Shown one piece after another: positions 25,401 to 33,311 of a DNA stretch of 64,000 bases. Each line of letters starts with the position of its first letter. Position 1 is the stretch's first letter. A program made the translations under genes and the position numbers. The notes beneath the pieces were generated by a model. That model was not told where the DNA came from, did no database searches, and saw only the letters and a list, made by a program, of their open reading frames with translations. Location of the stretch: the NCBI GenBank assembly GCA_014549065.1, contig JACDOX010000109.1:1305162-1369161 (forward strand), in the 5' to 3' direction. Source of the DNA: Cardinalis cardinalis. Lineage: Eukaryota; Chordata; Aves; Passeriformes; Cardinalidae.

Positions 25401-26415
25401 TACTGAGAGCTCCTGGAGATAACGCTGTGCTGGGCATACAGNAGAGCCTCTGCTCCAGGCACAGGCAGTAAGTGTTGAGGCAAGAAATGACTTTTTCCTG
25501 GCATGACCCACTAAGATTGAACTGGAATGGCAATTAGAAGTTGAAGTGCTCATTTAATGTCAGTGATGTGTAAACTACGTTGCCATTGTTATTTTAGTGC
25601 TGATTTACATAATTGGCATACCCTGAAGTCACACTGCACGAACTTTCAGTTCATGCTAAAGACTTGCAGGAAGTCATAAAATTAAACATTATCTGCACTG
25701 GAATGCAGGGGAAAAAGAACTTAACTTTTGAGGGATTTCACCTTGCTCGGTGTCCCCTCTCCCACTGTGTGCACGAGTGAGAATCAGGTTAGCGAGTGTT
25801 GGGAGCTGCTGGCATGAGGGAGCTTTAGCAGCTCTTTCATTGCTCTGGTGCGGCTCTGGGGTGGTTTGTTTTGCTGCTATGTACCTCCCCGGGTGAGCTC
25901 CTCATCCTGCAGGGACGTTTCACGGGAATGGNTGGAGTCGTGATAGGGAAGCCAAGAGAAGAAGAAGGTCCACAGGAGGAATTATTCGAGCCCAATGTCT
26001 GAATTCCTGTCTCAAATCGGTGTTCTTCCTGCACTAAGAAGTAGTGAGATGGAGGGGAAAGGCCGCTCCCAAAGGAGGAGCTGGTAATGGAGCTGTCTCA
26101 GTTGTTATTGCTTTCAGTCCTCCTCCGCAGTAATTCAAGGTGTCACAGGCTGGCTGTGCCTTTTGCAAATGAAGCCCCCGAGAGATATTGGGAAGAGGAG
26201 GTGGAGCACAGAGCACTTGCCTTGCCGGGAAGGCGGCAGGACCCCGGCTAATGATGGTGTGCCGATGGCTTTGGCTTTGATGAGGACCCTAAATTGCTAG
26301 GTGTCGCATACCTATGCAAGGGCCTGGCCCTACCGCAGAGCCCAGGCAGACAAACAAGAGATGGGGCAAAGGACGCAGCCCTGCTTGCGAGTTACTCGTT
26401 GTATCAGGAGATTTG
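22421..26415. other. Intergenic DNA upstream of the CpG island
   Basis: No recognisable gene. An AT-rich block at 23630-23820 and a candidate element at 25550-25700 are the only motif-dense parts. A poly(A) run lies at 24362-24376. The stretch 26034-26220, just before the CpG island, holds TTTTGCAAATGAAG (octamer-like) and CAAGGTGTCACAGG (T-box-half-site-like) and may be promoter-proximal regulatory DNA. Confidence 0.6.
25550..25700. promoter_or_regulatory. Candidate conserved non-coding element
   Basis: The stretch contains GTGTAAACTA (FOX-like), CCATTGTT at 25583-25590 (SOX-like) and ATTTACATAATTGG. It is AT-rich and free of repeat signatures. It sits about 1 kb before the BMP2 CpG island. 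Without an alignment its conservation is unknown. Confidence 0.22.
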
Positions 26416-27274
26416 CCGGCGTCAGGAAAGGGATCGAGGGATGCGGTTGGGATTGGGAGCACAATCGCGCTGGGCACGGACGCGCCTTCTCCACCCGTGC
26501 CATCGCTGTCCTGCTCCGTGGGCGATGCCGGAGCTGTCGAGGCTGCAGCCCGGGGAGCCCCNGCCCCGCGGGGAGCGCGGCTCAGCCCCGGGGCAGGTGC
26601 GGGGCCGCGGGCGGGCGGTTCGCGCCGGGGCCGCCGTTCCGGGCCGGGCGATCCGCCGCCGTTCCGCCACTGGAGGGCAGCCACATCTTAAAAAAACCAC
26701 CCGGCCCAACCCCTCCGCCGCCCGCACGGGGCTGAGCCCGCATCGGATGCGCCGCGGCAGCGCTGCGGGAGGAGACTTCTCCCGAGTCCGGGCGCTTCTC
26801 TTTCGGAGAGGAGAGCGAGGAAACCCCCAGATTTCCAGCCCTCGTCCCCGCTCGGGCAGCGAGCTGCGCGCTTTGGTGGAGGGAGAAAAGTAAATAAGTA
26901 CACATATGTATTTTTTAAGTAGTTCTAAAGCACCGGGATTCTCCCGGTACCTTACGTGACCTTCGCACCTTACCACCCCGGCAGTCCGGGGCACGGCGTT
27001 AATCCGATTTGCGGCGGCGGAGCGCTCGGGCCGTACAATGGGTCATTGTTCGGCCCGGCCCGGTCCCGCTCCGCCACTNCCGCCCGGAGCGGGACCGGGC
27101 GGGCCGGGGGTCTCCCGCATCGGATCAGCCGCCGGTAGCAGAGTTTAACGGGACAGCCGCCCGCCCCATCCCTCGCCCCGGCGGCACCGCGACCCGGGCG
27201 CGGGCGGCAGCCGCGGCGAGGGAGGGAGCGGGCGAGGGAGGAGGGAGGGAAGGAGCGAGGGAGGGAGGCGGCGT

Positions 27275-27560
27275 CTCCTTTAAAAGCCGTGCGGGGCCGC
27301 AGCCCGCTCCCACAGGGCGGCTGTGATTGGCGCGGGCCCCCGAGCCTCCGGGGTCGTGACATCGCCGCGCAACAAAAAGCCCCGGCGGCGGCGGCGGGCG
27401 GCCACCCCCGGCCATGGTGCGGTGCGGGGCCGGCGGGGAGCCCGGCGCGGTGCCCTAGCGCGGCCGCTCCACGCGGGACGGCGGCGGGCGGCTCCCCACC
27501 CCCTTTTTTTTTTTTTTTTTTCTTTCCTCTTTTATTTACCCTCCTCCCTCCTTTTTCCTT
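27275..27560 (+). promoter_or_regulatory. BMP2: Candidate BMP2 core promoter region
   Basis: Three core-promoter-like motifs are visible. TTTAAAAG at 27279-27286 could act as a degenerate TATA box, with a start near 27310. An inverted CCAAT box, ATTGG at 27326-27330, would better fit a start near 27400. TTTTATTTA at about 27530 would fit a start near 27560. Mammalian BMP2 is reported to use more than one start site, so several may be real. Only 5' end mapping can decide. GC boxes are numerous throughout. Confidence 0.4.
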
Positions 27561-27600
27561 TCTTTTTTAAGGGAGCGGAGACAAGTCAAGCTTCATCTTG

Positions 27601-27624
27601 ATGTTGCTGCTGGAGTCTCGGTAA
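27601..27624 (+). other. Small upstream ORF 1 (7 codons)
   Basis: ATG at 27601 opens a seven-codon frame encoding MLLLESR that ends at TAA, 27622-27624. It lies in the probable non-coding first exon of BMP2. The initiation context is weak (T at -3). Its stop codon is followed directly by the ATG of a second small ORF. If a splice donor at 27621 were used, this frame would be interrupted. Confidence 0.4.
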
Positions 27625-27690
27625 ATGTCCATCTGTCTGATGAGCGTGATGCAAAGGACATTTTTGAAAAGGAGCCTTTTAACTCCGTAG
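27625..27690 (+). other. Small upstream ORF 2 (21 codons)
   Basis: ATG at 27625 abuts the previous stop (TAAATG). The frame encodes 21 residues beginning MSICLM and ends at TAG, 27688-27690. Context at -3 is T, so initiation would be inefficient, but termination-reinitiation from the preceding ORF is possible. It would lower or condition BMP2 translation if present in the mature leader. Exon membership is inferred. Confidence 0.38.
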
Positions 27691-28782
27691 ACACGTAGGG
27701 ACCCATTCACGGGCAGGCACACACACGCGAGGAGAAGGAAGAAGAAGAAGCAACTTCACGATCGCTGCTTTTAAAAGGGAGAAACTTTTTCCCTGGCTGG
27801 GACTTGCCTTCTGCCTCCTCAACCAGCTGCTAAAAGTATGTTTCCGAGGCGGACTGCACTTCAGGGAACTTCTATTTTCTGCTCGGCAGCTGTAGAGAAG
27901 CAGCAGCGAAGTTTGGAGTAACACCAAGTGATGCGGGAAAAACACCCCGAGAGCAGAACACCCTCCTGCAGACACAACCCCTGCTGCTGCACACAGGTAT
28001 AGCTCCGGCGGTCGCAGATCCGCTGAAAGCCTTCTCCGCAGGATGACTCCGTGGGCCACGGCGGAGGTGCTAGCGCTCTGGAAGAGAGAGGGGGGACGGG
28101 ACACTAATCATAACGATCATTACTGCTATAATAATCCAGCCCAAAGTTTCACGGGGGAGAATGTCATCCTGTGGGTTTGGCTAAGGACGTAGAAGGATAT
28201 GTACTTTCCTCCTTCCCCTTCTTCCACTCCGCTAAGGGAAAACAGCTCTCCTTTTCCCTCCGCTGGGGGAAGCCGCTGCCCCGCCGCGGGGGAAGCGGAG
28301 CCGGCCCCGAGCCCCCGCGGCTCGGCTCAGCGAGGTCTGTGGGGGGAAGCCCGGGGGTCGGGACGGCAGCAGAGGGGAGCTGGCTTTGCCGGGCAAAAGC
28401 AGCACCTCCCTTTCCCTTCCCGGTGAGCGGTGCCGGCCGCGGCGGCGGGAGGCCCGGCCCGGTGCACACCTGCGCCCCGGCCCCGGCGGTGCCCCCGGCC
28501 GCGTCCCCTCCTCCCCTTCACCTCCGCGCTCCTTTGTTGCGGAGCGCCCCGCTCCGCTCCCCCGTNCCGCCTCGCTCCCTTTGATCTCCTGCCACGGGGA
28601 TTTCGGTGCCGCCGCGCACCTGAAGCGGCCCCTCGGGGGGCTCGNCCGGCCGGTCCGCGGCGGGGGCTCCGCCGGCCATGGCCCGGTGCCGGGGTGGGTC
28701 CCACCTGCCCCCCCTCCCCCGGCGCGGTGTCCGCGCTGACTGGCTCCCATCGCCTCCTCCTCCTCCTCCGCGCAGGTTGATC

Positions 28783-29134
28783 ATGGTTGCCGTGACCCGC
28801 TCGCTCCTGGCGCTGCTGCTCTGCCAGGCGCTGCTGGGCGGCGCGGCCGGGCTCATGCCGGAGGTGGGTCGGCGGCGCTTCAGCGAGCCGGGCCGCGCCG
28901 CCTCGGCCGCGCAGCGCCCCGAGGACCTGCTCAGCGAGTTCGAGCTGCGCCTGCTCCACATGTTCGGGCTGAAGCGGCGGCCCAGCCCCGGCAAGGACGT
29001 CGTCATCCCGCCCTACATGCTGGACCTCTACCGCCTGCACGCGGGGCAGCAGCTGGGGCAGCCGGCGGCGCTGGGCTTCCCGCTGGAGCGGGCGGCCAGC
29101 CGCGCCAACACCGTCCGCAGCTTCCACCACGAAG
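28783..29134 (+). CDS. BMP2: BMP2 coding exon 1 (signal peptide and proximal prodomain)
   Basis: This exon encodes residues 1-117 plus the first base of codon 118 of bone morphogenetic protein 2, a secreted TGF-beta-superfamily ligand that signals through BMP type I and II receptors to SMAD1/5/8. The start is ATG at 28783 with a strong context (A at -3, G at +4). It lies seven bases after the splice acceptor at 28775, as in human BMP2. An in-frame upstream ATG at 28678 lies in the intron and is rejected. Residues 1-23 form a signal peptide rich in Leu and Ala that ends GGAAG. Prodomain landmarks follow: SEFELRLLHMFGLK (51-64), IPPYMLDLYRLH (75-86) and RAASRANTVRSFHHE (103-117), all typical of BMP2. 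The exon ends at the donor GAAG|GTACGG. The prodomain is richer in Gly and Ala than in mammals, in keeping with its CpG island. Confidence 0.97.
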
Positions 29135-31323
29135 GTACGGGCGGGCGGGGGCTCCGCGGGCTGCGGGAGCGGAGGGCAGGGCCGGAGGAGGAGCGGGGGG
29201 CGGATTCCTGCCGCCGGTACCGCGGGGTTCGCGCACTGCATCTCCCGGCCGGGTGCGNTGCCCGACGGGCTCTGCCGCGGAGCTCTTGTTCTGTCAATTC
29301 CCTTCTCCCCGCTCCTGGTTTATTGGCTTTTCCCGCTAAACCAGCGCGACTCCGCGTTAAGCGTTCCCGCAGGTCGCTGCTCTGCTCCGGGGCTAGAAAG
29401 CGGGAAGGGCTCCCCAACGCGCGGCTGAGCCGGGCCGCTGCGGAGGTTTCTAATCCCTGTCTAATCCCCGTGAGAGATCAGTGAAACAATCGGCCGCGAC
29501 ATCCCGGGGGCTGCCGTCGAGGAGCGCTGCAGCCCGACCCGCCCGGGCTGACCAAAGCCCCGTGGCCGCGCTTGGCTCTCACCTGCGGCGCCTCCCCGCC
29601 TGCAGCCCCCNGAGGCAGCGGTTCTGGGGCCAGACCCGCGCTCCGCAGCCGGGGGCGTTCCCCGGCCCCCGTGGCCGAGGCAGCGGCCGCGGCGTTTCCC
29701 GGGCCCGTGGGGCGCGTGTCGCTCACGTGCTTTTTTTGGGAAGGTTTCCCCAGGTTGTAATTGCCCCTGGCTGCGGCTCTCCGGTGCTGCCGTGCAGTGG
29801 CCCCGCTGCTACAGTAATGAAAACGCATTTTCCCGCTGCTTTTAGAGTGAAACTGTGTCNAGAAAAGATATTAATTAGTTTTTAAGTCGCTCAAAGGCGG
29901 CGGCCTCTGAGAGGTGGGTGTGCTGTTTNGTGGAAAGCCTTTTTGTGAGGAAGATGAACGGTGCTGTCTAACCTCTCCTCATCCACCCTTCCCTACATGG
30001 GAAGTAAAAACCTGGCAGCTAATGGGGAAAAGCCAGCACGTGGGTCATTCATGTTAAACCCAAGGATTGTGGGCAAGGGGCTGAGGAAGAGAGGAGTTAA
30101 AAGGGCAAAGTTGATAAGGTTTAGGCAAATGTAAAAATCTGCAGTTTGAAGTTGTCATATGATTACAGCAAAAGCAGATTCTGTTAGAAAATTGGTGTTA
30201 TAACTTTTAAAAATTTTGGTAGAAAATCAGTGTGACTTCCATTTTTTTCCCTGAGTTCTCACTGCATTAGTGATTTCTTGAGAGCAGAAGTTTGTCTTGA
30301 GACCATTTAAAAATATTTGNATATTAGCAAATACTGGTCTGGTCCTGAAATACCATAAGGCTGAGATTTACCTTATACAAAAAATTGTACTGGATTCAAA
30401 GGGGAATGGTTACACCACTAAGAATTGCTAATAGCAGGTTTGGCTCCCCCTTAGAAGGTGATTTTTCTTTCCCTTCAGTGTGTTTAGCACCAAAGCTAAA
30501 AACCGTGAGAGAGTTTTATTTTGGGAAATACTTAACTTCTTAATGTCTGTAGCAATAANGTTCTTAGCAAGCCCAGGTGTATTGTACTCCTTCTGAAGCT
30601 CCATTCTGTTGTTACTCAAAGGCCATTCCCAGAGTTTAGTGACTCCTTGAATTTGGTGATTTTATAAACTTATTGTTTGGAGATGACTTTGTTTCATTAT
30701 CTCTTTTCCATCCCCCCCTATTTCAGCAGTTGAATCTTCCTGCTGCTCTTCATGGCCCTTTTGGGTAAATACTGGGGGGAGCTTTGTAAAGTACTGTTAT
30801 GGATGCTGGTAATGGTTTGTGTGTGATTAAACACACAAAAATTCATACATTAAGATTTTTAGGTCACCTANAATGCAGAGTAATATTTTTCAGAATGGAG
30901 TTTAAGGGTTTGATGTTAGAGCTGTATTCTTAGAAAAAAATCAGAAATGCAACAGTTATCCAAAGTCCTCCACCAGTTTTAATAATTTCCCAGTGCCTGA
31001 GTTTTTCATTTATGTCCTTGAGGTCCAAATTAATGCTGTATAGTTCTTGCTTCTAATGATAACTGCCTGGAAGGCAAAGGCCACCAGGATCTAATCCAAA
31101 TGTGTAAAATGAATGAAGCATTTTTAACTTCAAGCTATACATGCTTGCACAAACAAACAGGGGACACAGTATTTCCTGCCTAAAAGTCTTTCAGGTCTTG
31201 TGTGGTAGCTGTCATTTGAAAGCTGCCATCAGCAGACAATCTTAAGGGGTTTGATTGTTTGTCTCAGTTTCTAATTTTTTCTATTTTTTTATCTTTTTTA
31301 TTTTCCCTGTTTGATCAAATTAG
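29135..31323 (+). other. BMP2: BMP2 intron between coding exons
   Basis: This 2,189-bp phase-1 intron starts GTACGG and ends with a long pyrimidine tract and ATTAG. Its first 0.6 kb is CpG-island sequence and the rest is AT-rich with no recognisable repeat or gene. From memory the human intron at this site is several times longer, so the gene is compact here, as is usual in birds. Confidence 0.93.
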
Positions 31324-32168
31324 AAGTTTTGGAAGAACTGCCAGAAACGAGTGGGAAAACAGCACGGCGTTTCTTCTTTAATTTAACTTCCATCCCCAGT
31401 GAGGAGTCCATCACCTCAGCTGAACTCCAGATTTTTCGGAAACAGGTGCACGGAGCCTTTGAGAACAACAGCAGCTACCATCACCGTATTAATATTTATG
31501 AAATTATAAAGCCAGCCACAGCCACCTCTAAGGACCCTGTCACAAGACTTTTGGACACCAGGTTGGTGCATCATAATGCAAGTAAATGGGAAAGTTTTGA
31601 TGTAACGCCAGCTGTTTTGAGGTGGATTGCACATGGACAACCTAATCATGGGTTTGTGGTAGAGGTGGTTCACTTGGACAAAGAGAACAGTGCCTCCAAG
31701 AGGCACGTTAGGATTAGCAGGTCTTTACATCAGGATGAAGATAGCTGGTCTCAGCTCAGGCCATTGTTAGTGACGTTTGGGCATGATGGCAAGGGACACC
31801 CGCTCCATAAAAGAGAAAAGCGTCAAGCGAAACACAAACAGCGTAAACGCCACAAATACAGTTGCAAAAGGCACCCGTTGTATGTGGACTTCAATGATGT
31901 GGGGTGGAATGACTGGATTGTGGCCCCGCCGGGGTATAGTGCCTTTTACTGCCACGGGGAATGTCCCTTCCCACTGGCAGATCACCTAAACTCAACAAAC
32001 CATGCCATTGTTCAGACTTTGGTCAATTCAGTGAATTCCAAAATCCCCAAGGCTTGCTGTGTGCCGACAGAACTGAGTGCTATTTCCATGCTCTACCTTG
32101 ATGAAAATGAAAAAGTTGTATTAAAGAACTATCAAGATATGGTTGTGGAGGGTTGTGGGTGCCGCTAA
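31324..32168 (+). CDS. BMP2: BMP2 coding exon 2 (prodomain and mature ligand)
   Basis: This exon completes codon 118 and encodes residues 119-398, ending in TAA at 32166-32168. The total of 398 residues compares with 396 in human. The prodomain continues with ELPETSGKT and RRFFFNL. Potential N-glycosylation sites are at Asn137, 165, 166 and 202. An upstream convertase-like RISR lies at 247-250. The main furin-type site REKR at 281-284 releases a 114-residue ligand. The basic heparin-binding N-terminus (KHKQRKRHK) is followed by seven cystine-knot cysteines at mature positions 14, 43, 47, 78, 79, 111 and 113. Cys78 should form the inter-subunit bond. The receptor-facing WNDW segment and the glycosylation site in HLNSTNH are intact. 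SVNSKIPKACC and DENEKVVLKNYQDM separate it from BMP4. No frameshift or missing key residue is seen. Compared with human as I recall it, the ligand differs at mature positions 10, 12, 24 and 39. Confidence 0.98.
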
Positions 32169-32229
32169 CACAGCAAATATATTAGACAAATGCAAAAAAA
32201 AAAAAATAGCTGACACTTTAATATTTCCC

Positions 32230-32500
32230 AATGAAGACTTTATTTATGTAATGAAATGGAAAGAAAAAAAACACAACTATTTTGAAAATATATTTATGTC
32301 TACGAAAAAGTTGGGAAAACAAATATTTTAATCAGAGAAATATTCCTTTAAAGATTTTAAATGTATTTTAGTTGTACATTTTATATGGGTTTAACCCCAG
32401 CACATGAAGTATAATGGTCAGATTCTTATTTTGTATTTATTTACTATTATAACCACTTTTTAGAAGAATAGCTAATTTGTATTTATATGTAATCAAAAAA
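32230..32500 (+). promoter_or_regulatory. BMP2: AU-rich post-transcriptional element of BMP2
   Basis: UAUUUAU heptamers occur at 32241, 32291, 32434 (as UAUUUAUUUA) and 32480. Such motifs recruit AU-rich-element binding proteins that set mRNA half-life. A conserved AU-rich region directly after the stop codon is an established repressor of BMP2 expression in vertebrates. The motifs are visible here, and function in this species is inferred by homology. Confidence 0.65.
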
Positions 32501-32593
32501 GAAAAAAATATAGGGTTTGTACATAATTTTCCAAAATTGTAGCTGTTTCAATTGTGTGTATTTAAGTTGAAAAGAATACATGGAAGGTTACTA

Positions 32594-32656
32594 TGGCAAA
32601 GTGCATAGCACATTTGCTTTCTGCTGTGCTACTGTTAAGGTCACAAGTTCAAGTCC
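32594..32656 (+). other. tRNA-promoter-like signature in 3' UTR
   Basis: TGGCAAAGTGCA at 32594-32605 resembles an RNA polymerase III A-box (TRGCNNAGYNGG), and AGTTCAAGTCC at 32646-32656 resembles a B-box (GGTTCGANNCC). They are 52 bases apart start to start. A D-stem-like GCAA/TTGC pairing surrounds the first box, but the T-stem does not pair well, so this is not a functional tRNA gene. It may be an ancient SINE fixed in the BMP2 3' UTR, because I recall the same stretch in the human transcript. Confidence 0.38.
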
Positions 32657-32930
32657 AGAAAAAAGTGGATAATCCACTCTGCTGACTTTCAAGATTATAT
32701 TGTACAATTCTCAGGAATGCTGCAGGGTGGGCTGTCCAATCCATGAGAACTGGCATCCTCTTTAGGTGGAACATTTGGATAAGAACCAGACGTTGCTGAT
32801 CTAGTATAAATACTGCTATTCCCAACTAATTTGCAGTGTGAATATAAGGGCCAATAGAAGTCCTATGGGAGGTGGGGGTGGGGGAAGACTGAATCCTTTC
32901 TAGACCTACAGAAAAGTGAATGTTTGATGT

Positions 32931-32960
32931 TTCCTTTAAAAGTCCTTCCTTTAAAAGTCC
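32931..32960 (+). repeat. Exact 15-bp tandem duplication in 3' UTR
   Basis: TTCCTTTAAAAGTCC occurs twice in direct succession (32931-32945 and 32946-32960), 17 bases before the proximal polyadenylation signal. The copies are identical, which suggests a recent slippage event. Confidence 0.95.
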
Positions 32961-32976
32961 TGGCCAAATATGAAAT

Positions 32977-32982
32977 AATAAA
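32977..32982 (+). terminator. BMP2: BMP2 proximal polyadenylation signal
   Basis: A canonical AATAAA is followed 21 bases later by a T-rich run and TTGTG, a suitable downstream element. It lies about 0.8 kb after the stop codon. The preceding TGGCCAAATATG context aligns with the human BMP2 3' UTR near an AATAAA that I recall there. Confidence 0.6.
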
Positions 32983-33305
32983 AACTAAAATGTCATCCTT
33001 TTTTTTGTGATTATCTATGCTAAAGAGGAATACTTACCTAATTTGTACTGGCCCTTGTCTTTAACAGTTGGAAAAGCCTTGCATACTTCCTCACCTCAGA
33101 TGAGAGCTCACTTCTGTGGAGTGTTACAGTGAAATTAATCTGCAATTTTTGCCCTACATGCAGCAAGCTGTTGTCATATGCAGCCTCCTCTCTAACCTCA
33201 GCTGATGGTTTTGCTGTTTGGCAGATTAGCCTCTCTTCATTTCCAGGGTTTTGTGTTGGAAAACTTTTTTTTTTTTCTTCCCAAATGTTTAAATCTATTT
33301 CGGAT

Positions 33306-33311
33306 AATAAA
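33306..33311 (+). terminator. BMP2: BMP2 distal polyadenylation signal
   Basis: AATAAA sits in the context AAATCTATTTCGGATAATAAA, followed by CTGTTATTTCTTTCTG. This matches my recollection of the terminal signal of the human BMP2 mRNA. It is the likely end of the full-length transcript, near 33330. Confidence 0.65.

Larger units (their letters stand above)
26420..29770 (+). promoter_or_regulatory. BMP2: BMP2 CpG island
   Basis: CpG density rises sharply at about 26420 and stays high to about 29770, whereas the flanks are CpG-poor. The island spans the presumed promoters, the non-coding first exon, the first intron, coding exon 1 and the first 0.6 kb of the next intron. This matches known vertebrate BMP2 genes, which have a CpG-island promoter. 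Long ORFs run through it on both strands (up to 304 codons antisense), but these follow from stop-poor GC-rich sequence. A run of 18 T at 27504-27521 interrupts the island. Confidence 0.88.

Noticed and set aside
26294..26994. Overlapping ORFs of 100-199 codons on both strands upstream of BMP2
   Set aside because: All are in the CpG island, overlap in several frames, and show no domain or conserved motif.
28678..28782. 35-codon in-frame N-terminal extension of BMP2
   Set aside because: It would read through the splice acceptor at 28775 and replace the signal peptide start with a Pro-rich stretch. The ATG at 28783 has better context and matches the family.
28327..29241. 304-codon minus-strand ORF antisense to BMP2
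   Set aside because: It lies wholly in the CpG island, is rich in Arg/Pro/Gly/Ala as stop-poor GC DNA gives, and matches no protein. It is a shadow of the sense exon.
32594..32656. A functional tRNA gene in the BMP2 3' UTR
   Set aside because: A-box and B-box likeness is real, but the T-stem and acceptor stem do not pair, so only a relic or chance likeness is claimed.
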